Of a stretch of DNA of 64,000 nucleotides, positions 43,639 to 52,589 are shown in pieces. A program made the position numbers and the translations under genes. Within the stretch, counting starts at the first letter, position 1; every line of letters starts with the position of its first letter. Below the pieces are notes generated by a model, which was given only the letters and a program-made list of their open reading frames with translations, was not told where the DNA came from and made no database searches. Origin of the DNA: Burkholderia lata (GTDB taxonomy: Bacteria > Pseudomonadota > Gammaproteobacteria > Burkholderiales > Burkholderiaceae). The stretch lies in the NCBI RefSeq assembly GCF_902499335.1, contig NZ_CABVQK010000001.1, positions 434,001-498,000 on the forward strand, given 5' to 3'.

Positions 43639-43800
43639 GCCGGCTCTCCTCGATGATTTCAATGAACGGAATACGCTAGCCGCCATTTTCGTCCGGCCGA
43701 AATTCCGCGGGCATCCGGGTGTGCACGGGATTGACGCGTGCGATTTGCGGTTCTGCCACCCGTCATCCAGCGGAACGATTTGTGTGCCGCGCTTCGATCT

Positions 43801-43817
43801 ATTCCGATCATCGGAAT
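43801..43817. promoter_or_regulatory. Candidate IclR operator
   Basis: ATTCCGA, TCA, TCGGAAT: perfect 7-bp arms, 116 bp before the ABC operon. The TTCCG...CGGAA form is usual for IclR-type sites. Further GGAAT-like half sites lie nearby (43669, 43703). Confidence 0.6.
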
Positions 43818-43932
43818 TTTTCAGAAATTCATCCCGTTCAGCAGAATTCGAAATTGACGCTCCGAAATATGGCTGGCTAGAGTCCGCGTCATTGGCACAC
43901 CGGCCTCGCGGTGTGCGAACCCGGAGCTTCCC

Positions 43933-45015
43933 ATGTCGTTTCTCACGCTTACGGATCTGACGAAAACCTTCGGCGACCTCACCGCCGTCGCCGACGTCAA
44001 CCTGTCGGTCGAACAAGGCGAATTCGTGTCGCTGCTCGGGCCGTCGGGCTGCGGCAAGACCACCACGCTGCAGATGATCGCCGGCTTCGTCGACGTCACG
44101 CGCGGGCGCATCGCGCTCGACGGGCAGGACATCACGCATCTGAAGCCGAACCGGCGCGGGCTCGGCATCGTGTTCCAGAGCTACGCGCTGTTTCCGCACA
44201 TGAGCGTCGCGGAAAACGTCGGCTTCGGGCTCGACATGCGCGGCGTCGACAAGGCGGAGCGCACGGAGCGCATCCGCGCGGCGCTCGCGCTCGTGCGCCT
44301 CGATGCGCTCGCGCACCGCTTTCCGCGCGAGCTGTCGGGCGGCCAGCGGCAGCGCGTCGCGATTGCGCGCGCGGTCGTGATCGAGCCGCCGGTGCTGCTG
44401 CTCGACGAACCGATGTCGAACCTCGACGCGAAGCTGCGCGAGGACATGCAGTTCGAGCTGCGCGCGATCCAGCGCAAGATCGGCACGACGACGATCATGG
44501 TCACGCACGATCAGTCGGAAGCGCTGTCGATCAGCGATCGCGTGGTCGTGATGGAAGCCGGCCGCATCACGCAGACCGACACGCCGTACCGTGCGTACGA
44601 GCGCCCGGAAACCCGCTTCGTGTCGCAGTTCATCGGCAAGGCGAACCTGCTGCCCGGCACGATCGTCGCGCACGACGGCGACGCGATCCGCATCGACCTC
44701 GGCCACGGCCTCGCCGAAACCGGCCACGCCGCGCACCTGCCGCCGCGCGAGCGCGACATGGGCGTCGGCGATGCCGTGTCGGTCTGCATCCGTCCGGAGA
44801 AACTGCGGCTATGCGCGCCCGATGCCGGCCGCTTCGCCGCGACCGTCACGAGCCGCTTCTTTCTCGGCAGCCAGTGGCTGTACCGCGTCGACAGCGCGCT
44901 CGGCGAAGTGCTCGTGTGCTGCCAGAACGAAGGCGCGGAGCCGCTCGCGGAAGGCGCGCCGGTCGGCATCGACTGGCACAGCGATGCGGTACGCGTGATG
45001 AGCAGGGAGGCTTGA
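43933..45015 (+). CDS. ABC transporter ATPase, polyamine/opine type (PotA-like)
   Basis: 360 residues. Walker A GPSGCGKTT at about 37-45, signature LSGGQRQRVAIARA, Walker B VLLLDEPMSNLD, switch MVTHDQSEA. The C-terminal quarter is a TOBE-type regulatory domain (VSVCIRPEKLRLCAPDAG). It is first in an operon of seven tightly packed genes and powers import for the two permeases that follow. Confidence 0.93.
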   Translation: MSFLTLTDLTKTFGDLTAVADVNLSVEQGEFVSLLGPSGCGKTTTLQMIAGFVDVTRGRIALDGQDITHLKPNRRGLGIVFQSYALFPHMSVAENVGFGLDMRGVDKAERTERIRAALALVRLDALAHRFPRELSGGQRQRVAIARAVVIEPPVLLLDEPMSNLDAKLREDMQFELRAIQRKIGTTTIMVTHDQSEALSISDRVVVMEAGRITQTDTPYRAYERPETRFVSQFIGKANLLPGTIVAHDGDAIRIDLGHGLAETGHAAHLPPRERDMGVGDAVSVCIRPEKLRLCAPDAGRFAATVTSRFFLGSQWLYRVDSALGEVLVCCQNEGAEPLAEGAPVGIDWHSDAVRVMSREA

Positions 45016-45993
45016 ATGGGACAGCCCACCCGCCCGCTGACCACCGACGGCGTACCGGCCGGCCTCGCGCAGCCGGCCCCGCCCGATGGCGCGCCGGCAC
45101 GCGCCGCCGCCGGACGCGCGCCGCGCGCGACATGGCGTGCGCATGCGCCGCTGTGGCTGATGTGCGCGCCGGCATTCGCGCTGTTCGCCGCGCTCGTGCT
45201 GGTGCCGCTCGCGATGACGTTCGTGCTGACGTTCTACCGCTTCGACCCGGCGACGGGTGCGATCCCCGCGTTCCAGTTCGGCAACTACGCGGAAGTGCTC
45301 GGCTCGTCGTACTTCCACACGATCTTCCTGCGCACGTTCGGGATCGCCGCGCTCACGACCGCGATCTGTGTCGCGGTCGGCACGCCGGAAGCGTACGTGC
45401 TGTCGAAAATGCGCGACCCGTGGCGCTCGCTGTTCCTGCTCGCGATCCTCGCGCCGCTGCTCGTGTCGATCGTCGTGCGCGCGTTCGGCTGGAGCATGCT
45501 GCTGAACACGAGCGGACTCGTGAACCGGACGCTCGGGCTCGTCGGCCTCGGGCCGTACAAGCTCGAATACACGACCTTCGCGATCGTGATCGCACTGGTA
45601 CACGTGATGCTGCCGTTCATGGTGATTCCCGTGTGGACCGCGCTGCAACGGCTCGATCCGCAGACCGAGCACGCGGCGCTGTCGCTCGGCGCGTCGCCGT
45701 TCACGACGCTGCGCCGCATCGTGCTGCCGCAACTGATGCCGGGCGTGCTGTCGGGCAGCCTGATGGTGTTCGGGCTGTCGGCAAGCGCGTTCGCGATTCC
45801 GGGCCTGCTCGGCGGACGCCGGCTGAAGGTCGCGGCCACGGCCGTCTACGACGAATTCCTCGGCTCGCTGAACTGGCCGCTCGGCGCGACGATCGCGGTG
45901 CTGCTGCTGATCGCGAACCTCGTCGTGATGCTCACCTACTACCGCGTGCTCGAACGCCGCTACGCACGCAGCCTCGGAGGCGCATCCCGATGA
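45016..45993 (+). CDS. ABC transporter permease (PotB-like)
   Basis: 325 residues, starting directly after the ATPase stop codon. An unusual 45-residue Ala/Pro-rich cytoplasmic lead precedes six membrane helices (CAPAFALFAALVLVPLAMTF first). The EAA loop that docks the ATPase is EHAALSLGASPFTTLRRIVL. Of the polyamine/opine/2-aminoethylphosphonate permease group. Confidence 0.92.
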   Translation: MGQPTRPLTTDGVPAGLAQPAPPDGAPARAAAGRAPRATWRAHAPLWLMCAPAFALFAALVLVPLAMTFVLTFYRFDPATGAIPAFQFGNYAEVLGSSYFHTIFLRTFGIAALTTAICVAVGTPEAYVLSKMRDPWRSLFLLAILAPLLVSIVVRAFGWSMLLNTSGLVNRTLGLVGLGPYKLEYTTFAIVIALVHVMLPFMVIPVWTALQRLDPQTEHAALSLGASPFTTLRRIVLPQLMPGVLSGSLMVFGLSASAFAIPGLLGGRRLKVAATAVYDEFLGSLNWPLGATIAVLLLIANLVVMLTYYRVLERRYARSLGGASR

Positions 45994-46784
45994 GAAAGAA
46001 CGGCCCCCTCGCCCTCGCGTTCCACACGCTCGTGATCGTGTTCGAGCTCGCGCCGCTCGCGATCGTCGTGCTGGTCGCGTTCACGCCGGACGAAACGCTG
46101 ACACTGCCGACCCACGGGCTGTCGCTGCGCTGGTTCCGCGCGATCCTCGACTACCCCGACTTCGTCACCGCGTTCTTCAACAGCCTGAAGCTCGCATTCG
46201 CGTCGGCGACGCTGTCGCTCGCGATCGCGCTGCCGGCGGGCCTCGCCATCGGCCGCGCGACGTTTCCCGGCCGCGCGTTCCTGAACGGGCTGCTGCTGTC
46301 GCCGCTCGTGATTCCCGGCCTCGTGCTCGGCATCGCGCTGCTGCGCTTCTTCGCGCTGATCGGCGCGACCGGCTCGTTCGCGTGGCTCGTGCTCGCGCAC
46401 ATGATCGTCATCACGCCGTTCGTGATGCGGCTCGTGCTCGCATCCGTCGCCGGCCTCGACCGCAGCATCGAGCAGGCCGCGTGCTCGCTCGGCGCGGACC
46501 CGTGGACGACCTTCCGCCGCATCACGCTGCCGATGATCGTGCCCGGCATCACCGGCGGCTGGCTGCTCGCGTTCATCAACAGCTTCGACGAGCTGACGAT
46601 GTCGATCTTCGTCACGTCGCCGCAGACGGTCACGCTGCCCGTGCGCATGTACATGTATGCGACCGAGTCGATCGACCCGATGATGGCGTCGGTGTCGGCG
46701 CTCGTCATCTTCATCACCGCCGGCGCGATGCTGCTGCTCGATCGCGTGTACGGCCTGAACCGCATTCTGATCGGCCAACACTGA
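45990..46784 (+). CDS. ABC transporter permease (PotC-like)
   Basis: 264 residues; its ATG overlaps the stop of the first permease. Six membrane helices, with EAA loop EQAACSLGADPWTTFRRITL. It pairs with the preceding permease to form the channel. VLVAFTPDETLTLPTHGLSL near the start is typical of PotC-like proteins. Confidence 0.92.
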   Translation: MRKNGPLALAFHTLVIVFELAPLAIVVLVAFTPDETLTLPTHGLSLRWFRAILDYPDFVTAFFNSLKLAFASATLSLAIALPAGLAIGRATFPGRAFLNGLLLSPLVIPGLVLGIALLRFFALIGATGSFAWLVLAHMIVITPFVMRLVLASVAGLDRSIEQAACSLGADPWTTFRRITLPMIVPGITGGWLLAFINSFDELTMSIFVTSPQTVTLPVRMYMYATESIDPMMASVSALVIFITAGAMLLLDRVYGLNRILIGQH

Positions 46785-46786
46785 CC

Positions 46787-47131
46787 ATGACTTCCGTTTC
46801 CCGTTCAATAGAACCCGTGGACGACGGCGCGCAGTTCGTGCGCGTCGCCGAGCGCGAGCGTGCCGCGATCGCGTTCACGCTCGACGGCCACCCCGCGCAG
46901 GCCCTTGCCGGCGACACCGTGCTCACCGCGATCCTCGTCGCGCAGCGCCGCGTGCGCATCAGCGAATTCAGCGGCCTGCCGCGCGCGGGCTTCTGCCTGA
47001 TCGGCGCGTGCCAGGACTGCTGGGTGCGCACCGAGGCAGGCGCACGCGTGCGCGCATGTTCGACGCCGATCGCCGACGGCATGCGGATTCTCACAGGCGT
47101 GCAGCCCGTTGCAGCCGGAGACACGCAATGA
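46787..47131 (+). CDS. 2Fe-2S subunit of an opine-oxidase/HcnA-like flavoenzyme
   Basis: 114 residues. A ferredoxin-like domain with RAGFCLIGACQDCWVRTEAG and a fourth cysteine in VRACSTPI: the C-x5-C-x2-C...C set of the small gamma subunits of opine oxidase, HCN synthase (HcnA) and sarcosine-oxidase-alpha N-termini. It lies two bases after the permease gene and overlaps the next gene by four bases. It should pass electrons within a three-subunit complex with the two following products. Confidence 0.9.
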   Translation: MTSVSRSIEPVDDGAQFVRVAERERAAIAFTLDGHPAQALAGDTVLTAILVAQRRVRISEFSGLPRAGFCLIGACQDCWVRTEAGARVRACSTPIADGMRILTGVQPVAAGDTQ

Positions 47132-48561
47132 CCGACGCACTCCAACCGGTGATCGTCGGCGCAGGCCCGGCCGGCGTGCGCGCGGCCGAGGCGCTGGTCG
47201 ACGCGGGACTGCGCCCCGTCGTGATCGACGAGAACGCGCGCTGGGGCGGGCAGATCTACCGGCAACCGCCGGCGAACGGCGCTTTCGCACGCGGCAAGCG
47301 CACGCTGTACGGGTTCGAGGCCGCGAAGGCCGACGCCATACACCGGACCATGGCCGCGCTGCTGCCGCACGTCGACTACCGGCCGGACACGCTCGCCTGG
47401 GCATGCGGTGCGGGCCGCGTCGATACGCTGCAGGACGGCCACGAAGTGACCGTGCCGTATTCACACCTGATCGTCGCCAGCGGCGCGACCGACCGCATGC
47501 TGCCCGTGCCGGGCTGGACCCTCCCAGGTGTTTATACGCTCGGCGGCGCGCAGGTCGCGCTGAAGGCGCAGGGCTGCGCGATCGGCCGACGCATCGTGTT
47601 CGCGGGCACGGGGCCGCTGCTGTATCTCGTCGCGTACCAGTATGCGAAGGCCGGTGCACAGGTCGCGGCCGTGCTCGACACGAGCCCGCTGCGTCGCCAG
47701 GCCGCCGCCGCGCCCGCGTTGCTGCGCATGCCGTCGATCCTCGCGAAGGGGCTCTATTACATCGGCTGGCTGCGTGCGCGCGGCGTCGCGATCGAAACGG
47801 GGGTCACGCTCGAGCGCGTGCTCGGCGAGCAACATGTGACGGGCCTCGCGTGGCGCGCGGCCGGCGCCGATGCGCAGCCGCGCATGCTCGACTGCGATGC
47901 GCTCGGTCTCGGCTTCGGCCTGCGTTCGGAAACGCAGCTCGCCGATCTTGCCGGCTGCCGGTTCGGTTTCGACCCGGTCAACCGTGCATGGTTGCCCGAG
48001 CGCGACGCGGCCGGCCGCACGTCGGTGCGCGGGATTTACGTCGCGGGCGACGGCGCGGGCATCGCGGGTGCCGACGCGGCGGAAGCGTCGGGCCGGCGCG
48101 CGGCGCTCGCGTTGCTCGCCGACGCGGGCATCGCATCGCCCTCGCCGTCCGGCAAGCCCGATGCGGCAACGCTCGAACGCACGCTCGCGCGCATCGGCGC
48201 CTTCCGCGCGGGCCTCGAAGCGGCGTTCGCGCTGCCCGTCGAGCAGGTTGCGCGCTGCGCCGACGACACGATCGTGTGCCGCTGCGAGGAGGTCGACGCG
48301 GGCACGCTGCGCCGCTGCATTCGTGGCGGCGCAGCGACCGAACTGAACCGGTTGAAGGCGCTGACGCGGGTCGGGATGGGCCGCTGCCAGGGCCGCATGT
48401 GCGGCGACGCGGCCGCGCTCGTGCTGGCTGCCGAAACCGGCCGCCCGCTTGCCGACATCGGCCGCTTGCGCGTGCAACCGCCCGTGAAGCCGTTCCCGAT
48501 CTCGGCCGCGCTCGCGGGCGACGATGTCGCGGCGATTCCCGACGAGGCGCGCGATGAGTGA
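47128..48561 (+). CDS. FAD/BFD subunit of an opine-oxidase/HcnB-like flavoenzyme
   Basis: 477 residues. The FAD site is IVGAGPAGVRAAEALVDAGL, followed by the GGQIYRQ motif of the family. A second nucleotide site is VFAGTGPLLYLVAYQYAKAG. The C-terminal BFD-like domain has CRCEEVDAGTLRRCIRGG and GRCQGRMCG, four cysteines for another 2Fe-2S cluster. This matches OoxA/HcnB. The substrate is oxidised in the partner DAO-type subunit, and electrons leave through this one. Confidence 0.9.
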   Translation: MTDALQPVIVGAGPAGVRAAEALVDAGLRPVVIDENARWGGQIYRQPPANGAFARGKRTLYGFEAAKADAIHRTMAALLPHVDYRPDTLAWACGAGRVDTLQDGHEVTVPYSHLIVASGATDRMLPVPGWTLPGVYTLGGAQVALKAQGCAIGRRIVFAGTGPLLYLVAYQYAKAGAQVAAVLDTSPLRRQAAAAPALLRMPSILAKGLYYIGWLRARGVAIETGVTLERVLGEQHVTGLAWRAAGADAQPRMLDCDALGLGFGLRSETQLADLAGCRFGFDPVNRAWLPERDAAGRTSVRGIYVAGDGAGIAGADAAEASGRRAALALLADAGIASPSPSGKPDAATLERTLARIGAFRAGLEAAFALPVEQVARCADDTIVCRCEEVDAGTLRRCIRGGAATELNRLKALTRVGMGRCQGRMCGDAAALVLAAETGRPLADIGRLRVQPPVKPFPISAALAGDDVAAIPDEARDE

Positions 48562-49705
48562 GATCCGGCATTACGACGTCGCGATCGTCGGCGGCGGCCT
48601 CGTCGGCGCATCGGCCGCGCTGGCGCTGACACGGCGCGGCCTGCGCGTCGGGCTGTTCGAGCGGCGCGACTGCGGCGCGCAGGCGAGTGGCGTGAACTAC
48701 GGCGGCGTGCGCTGCCAGGGCCGCCCGGCCGAGCAACTGCCGCTCGCGCTGCGCGCGCGGCGCATCTGGGATCGCCTGCCCGAGCTGATCGGCATCGACG
48801 GTGAATTCGTCGTGTCGGGCCACTTGCGACTCGCGCGCAGCGACGCCGATCTCGACGCGCTCGACGCGTACGCGACGCTCGCCGGCGAGCACGGCCTGCC
48901 GCTGCAGGTGATGCGCGGCGACGCGTTCCGCCGCCGCTATCCGTGGCTCGGCCGCGCGGCGCTCGGCGGTTCGCTGTGCGCGACCGACGGCCATGCGAAC
49001 CCGCGCCTCGTGTCGCCCGCGTTCGCGCGCGCGGCCCGCGCGGCGGGCGCCGACGTATTCGAGCACACACCGATCGGCGACGTTCACCACGATGGCTCGC
49101 GCTTCCACTTCCACGCAGGCGGCCGCGCGTGCAGCGCGACGTGGCTGATCAATTCGGCCGGCGCGTGGGCGAACACGATCGCCGAGCGCTTCGGCGAAGC
49201 CGTGCCGATGGAGCCGATCTACCCGAACATGTGGGTGACCGAACCGCTGCCGCCGTTCATCACGCACAACCTCGGCGTCTATGGCGGCGGCGTGTACGCG
49301 CGGCAGGTCGCGCGCGGCAACTGCGTGATCGGCGGCGGGCGCGGCCGCGGCGACGGCGAGTTCGGCCAGCCGTCGGTCGATACGACGCGCGCGGTGATGC
49401 GCGACGCCTGCGCACTGCTGCCCGCGCTGCGCGACGCGCTGCTGATCCGCACGTGGAGCGGCGTCGAAGGCTGCACGCCCGACCACAACCCGATCATCGG
49501 CGCGAGCCGCACGACGCCGCGCCTGCTGCATGCATTCGGTTTTTCCGGCGGCGGCTTCCTGCTCGCGCCGGGCGTCGGCGACGTGCTCGCCGATCTTGTC
49601 ACGACCGGCGAAACCGCCACGCCGCTCGATGCGTTCTCGATCGGCCGTTTTGCACCGCAAGCCACGCCGACTGCCCCTTTCCCCCAAGAGGAGACCCACA
49701 AATGA
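48554..49705 (+). CDS. DAO-type FAD subunit (opine oxidase B/HcnC-like)
   Basis: 383 residues, overlapping the previous gene by eight bases. FAD site VAIVGGGLVGASAALALTRR. The D-amino-acid-oxidase fold is shown by NPRLVSPAFARAARAAGADV, the INSAGAWAN motif, and GVEGCTPDHNPIIG with GFSGGGFLLAPGVG at the end. This is the subunit that oxidises an amine or imino-acid C-N bond. Which compound is unknown; the ABC importer in the same operon should bring it in. Confidence 0.9.
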   Translation: MSEIRHYDVAIVGGGLVGASAALALTRRGLRVGLFERRDCGAQASGVNYGGVRCQGRPAEQLPLALRARRIWDRLPELIGIDGEFVVSGHLRLARSDADLDALDAYATLAGEHGLPLQVMRGDAFRRRYPWLGRAALGGSLCATDGHANPRLVSPAFARAARAAGADVFEHTPIGDVHHDGSRFHFHAGGRACSATWLINSAGAWANTIAERFGEAVPMEPIYPNMWVTEPLPPFITHNLGVYGGGVYARQVARGNCVIGGGRGRGDGEFGQPSVDTTRAVMRDACALLPALRDALLIRTWSGVEGCTPDHNPIIGASRTTPRLLHAFGFSGGGFLLAPGVGDVLADLVTTGETATPLDAFSIGRFAPQATPTAPFPQEETHK

Positions 49706-50748
49706 AACTGCTCGGAACGATCGCGGCGGCCGCCGCCCTCTGCATCGCAGGCGCGAATGCGCCCGCGTTCGCGCAAACGAAGACGATCTACGTCGGCATG
49801 AACGGCGGCCCGATGGAGAAGGCCTATACGAGCCAGGTGCTGCCCGACTTCGAGAAGGCGAACAACGTGAAGGTCGTCGTGGTGCCCGGCACGTCGTCGG
49901 ACGTGCTCGCGAAGCTGCTCGCGAACCGCAACAAGCCGCAGATCCACGTCGCGTTCCTCGACGACGGCGTGATGGCGCGCGCGGTCAGCCTCGGCGTGTG
50001 CCAGAAGCTCGACGATTCGCCGGTGCTCAAGGAGCTGTATCCGTTCGCGCGGATGAAGGACGATGTCGGCGCGGGCGTGCAGCTCGGGATGACCGGCATC
50101 GCGTACAACAAGAAGCTGTTCGCGGAAAAAGGCTGGGCGCCGCCGACGTCGTGGATGGATTTCGCTGATCCGAAATACAAGGGCAAGGTCGTGTTCCAGT
50201 CGGCATCGAGCAGCACGTTCGGGCTGCATGGCTTCCTCGCGATCAACCGTCTGCTCGGCGGCAGCGAGCAGAACGTCGAGCCCGGCTTCAGCAAGTGGGC
50301 GAGCACGGTCGGGCCGAACGTCGTCGAGTACATCCCGAACTCGGCGAAGATCTCCGAGATGGTGCAGACCGGCGAGGCCGGCCTGTTCCCGCTCACACCG
50401 ACCGGCGTCGGCGACCTGCAGGACAAGGGCATCCCGGTCGCGTACGCGAATCCGAAGGAAGGCCCCGTGCTGCTGCTCGTCGACCTGTGCGTGGTGGCGA
50501 ACAATCCCGATCCACAGCTGGCGCAGAAGCTCGCGCAATTCCTGCTGTCCGCGCCCGCGCAGACGAAGGCTGCCGAGGCCGGCAGGCAGATCCCGACCAA
50601 CCGCGTCGCGAAGATGCCCGCCGCGATGCAGCAAAGCCTCGGCAACGTCGACGACCTGGTGCGCAAGGTGACGGTCGTCGACTGGACCGCGATCAATGCG
50701 CGCCGCGCGCAGTGGGATACGCGCTGGAACCGGCAGATCGAGCGGTAA
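49702..50748 (+). CDS. Periplasmic binding protein, polyamine/opine-like
   Basis: 348 residues, start after AGAGGAG. Signal peptide to about residue 24 (LCIAGANAPAFA). The mature part is a PotD-like fold: MNGGPMEKAYTSQVLPDFEK, NKPQIHVAFLDDGVMARAVS and GMTGIAYNKKLFAEKGWAPP. Last gene of the operon and the ligand receptor for its transporter. It overlaps the DAO gene's stop codon. Confidence 0.92.
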   Translation: MKLLGTIAAAAALCIAGANAPAFAQTKTIYVGMNGGPMEKAYTSQVLPDFEKANNVKVVVVPGTSSDVLAKLLANRNKPQIHVAFLDDGVMARAVSLGVCQKLDDSPVLKELYPFARMKDDVGAGVQLGMTGIAYNKKLFAEKGWAPPTSWMDFADPKYKGKVVFQSASSSTFGLHGFLAINRLLGGSEQNVEPGFSKWASTVGPNVVEYIPNSAKISEMVQTGEAGLFPLTPTGVGDLQDKGIPVAYANPKEGPVLLLVDLCVVANNPDPQLAQKLAQFLLSAPAQTKAAEAGRQIPTNRVAKMPAAMQQSLGNVDDLVRKVTVVDWTAINARRAQWDTRWNRQIER

Positions 50749-50769
50749 GCCTGGGCGGGCGCGGTTGCG

Positions 50770-52110
50770 TTACCGCAGCTTCTCCGCGACCGCGCGTGCC
50801 ACCGAGCTCAGCGCATCGCCGCGCTCGAGCGCCGCGCGCGGCCGTGTCGCTGCGCCCTGCGCATCGAGCGCGCGCGGCGCGAAGTCCGGCGACGACGAGA
50901 ACTTGACGATCGTCAGTGCGGTCTTCGGCTCGACGAGAATCGACTGGCCGAACCGCCCCGCCGCCGCGAACGAGCCGTCGCCGTCGTTCACCTGGTACCA
51001 GTAGTCGCGATACGCATAGCCGTCCTTGCCCGCGATCACGTTGCCCTTCGCGAACAGCGCCGCGTTGGGCGCGGGCTGCAGTGCCGCACGAATCGTCGCG
51101 GCCGGCAGCGTGCCGCGTGCGCCGCCGAACCCGGTGCGCACGCGCTCTGCAAAGCGCGCGGCATCGCGCAGCGTCGTGTACAACCCGCCGCTCGCCATCG
51201 CCATCGCATTGCGGTCGACGACGACGTACGCATCGTCTTCCGCGAAATCGCGCCACAGCCACCGTTCGACCAGCGCGCTCCACGACTGCCCCGTCGCGCG
51301 CTGCATCGCCCACGCGACGGCTTCCGGCGAACCGTTCTGATAGAACCACGCGCTGCCGGGCGCCACGTCCGGTACACGCTGTACGGTCAGCAGGAAGTCA
51401 GCGATGCTGGCCGGCGCGCCTTCACGGTGCGGCACCAGCCCGACGGCGCCGAACAGGCCGAGATCGGGCGGGATGCCTGGTGCATACGCGGTCGGTACTT
51501 CCATGTCCAGGTTCTGCTGCAGCGTCGCGCCGCCGAACGGCGTGTCGGCGAGTTCCGGCACCGTGCGCGCGAGCGGCGCGCCCGCGTCGAGCACGCCGGA
51601 TTCGATCATCTGCGCGGCCAGCAGGCCCGTCACCGATTTCGTCATCGACGCCCATGCGTGCGGCTGGTCGGGCCGGAAACCGTCGAAGTAGCGCTCGTAG
51701 ACGATCCGACCGCGCTGCACGACGATGAAGCCGTCCGTATGCGTTGCGCGCAGGTATGCGTCGAGCGTCAGCGTCTCGCCGCCGATCGTCACGGGCAGCG
51801 TGTCGAGGCCGGATGCCGGCTGCTCGGGCAACAGCATCGGCGCGGCCGCGTGCCGGATGCCGGCCGTCGGCGCGAGCAGCCGCGTATTGCCCAACGCCCA
51901 GCGCAGGCGCGCCGGCGTGAATGCGTTCGTCTTGTTGACGACCTGGCCGGACGGCGGCGGGAAGCCCTGCATCATGCTCGGGGTGACGGCGTCGGTTGCG
52001 GCGGGGACAGCGGGCGCGATCGCGGTGAGCGCGAGCCCGCCGGCCAGCACGAAAGCGTCAGCCAGCCGGCGAGTGCGCCGGGTAGCGGTAAAGCGTCGAT
52101 GAATTCGCAT
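50770..52110 (-). CDS. Exported NylB-like serine hydrolase (class-C beta-lactamase fold)
   Basis: 446 residues. The start MRIHRRF gives an Arg-rich n-region and a signal peptide ending near residue 38 (VPA). Catalytic Ser155-x-x-Lys158 is in WASMTKS, and the second motif is FYQNGSPE. A third element, SGGLYTTLRDAARFAERV, follows. This is the pattern of 6-aminohexanoate-dimer hydrolase and esterase EstB-type enzymes rather than true AmpC. It would cleave an ester or amide outside the inner membrane. It is last in a minus-strand run of uptake and CoA-activation genes. Confidence 0.88.
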   Translation of the reverse strand: MRIHRRFTATRRTRRLADAFVLAGGLALTAIAPAVPAATDAVTPSMMQGFPPPSGQVVNKTNAFTPARLRWALGNTRLLAPTAGIRHAAAPMLLPEQPASGLDTLPVTIGGETLTLDAYLRATHTDGFIVVQRGRIVYERYFDGFRPDQPHAWASMTKSVTGLLAAQMIESGVLDAGAPLARTVPELADTPFGGATLQQNLDMEVPTAYAPGIPPDLGLFGAVGLVPHREGAPASIADFLLTVQRVPDVAPGSAWFYQNGSPEAVAWAMQRATGQSWSALVERWLWRDFAEDDAYVVVDRNAMAMASGGLYTTLRDAARFAERVRTGFGGARGTLPAATIRAALQPAPNAALFAKGNVIAGKDGYAYRDYWYQVNDGDGSFAAAGRFGQSILVEPKTALTIVKFSSSPDFAPRALDAQGAATRPRAALERGDALSSVARAVAEKLR

Positions 52111-52156
52111 CGAATCATGTCTCGTAGTGGAAGGAAAGCGACCTTGTGCCGGGCGA

Positions 52157-52552
52157 TCACGGCTGCTGGCCATCGATGCGCAGCAGGTTCGACACCGACG
52201 CGACCCCGTCGACGCGGCGCGCAACCGCCGCCGCGAGATTCACCTGGTTCGTATCGGTGACCGAGCCGCTAAGCGTCACGCTGCCGTCTCGCACCCGCAC
52301 GAGGATGCGCGTGACGTTCAGGTTCTTCGTGCGTGCGAGCGCCGTGCTGACGCGGCGTTTCAGCTTGCGGTCGGCCGCCTTGCGTTGTGCCGGCGACAGG
52401 TCGGCCGACGCAGGCGCCTGCGCCGATGCCTGCACGGCCGTCTCCGCCGGTGGCGGGAGCGCCGCGCTCGCGGCATCGGGTTGCGCGTGGGCGACGACGG
52501 TCCAGCCTGCCGCCGTCAGCAGCGCCGCAGCCAGTCGGGATGAAGTACGCAT
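52157..52552 (-). CDS. BON-domain periplasmic protein
   Basis: 131 residues. Signal peptide ending VAHAQ, an Ala/Pro-rich linker, then one BON domain (LKRRVSTALARTKNLNVTRI, VRVRDGSVTLSGSV, AVARRVDGVASVSNLL). BON proteins bind membranes or support envelope integrity, as OsmY does. It lies between the porin and the hydrolase genes with gaps under 50 bp, so it is probably co-transcribed. Confidence 0.9.
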   Translation of the reverse strand: MRTSSRLAAALLTAAGWTVVAHAQPDAASAALPPPAETAVQASAQAPASADLSPAQRKAADRKLKRRVSTALARTKNLNVTRILVRVRDGSVTLSGSVTDTNQVNLAAAVARRVDGVASVSNLLRIDGQQP

Positions 52553-52589
52553 GATCGAATCACACTCCTGAAAGATCGTTGAAAAAAAC

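Noticed and set aside
46787-49705. Calling the three genes hcnABC (cyanide synthase)
   Set aside because: Gene order and folds agree, but they are fused in an operon with a polyamine/opine-type ABC importer and its binding protein, which points to catabolism.
50770-52110. True AmpC beta-lactamase
   Set aside because: Ser-x-x-Lys is present, but the second motif (FYQNGSPE) and the N-terminal build fit NylB/esterase-type hydrolases better.
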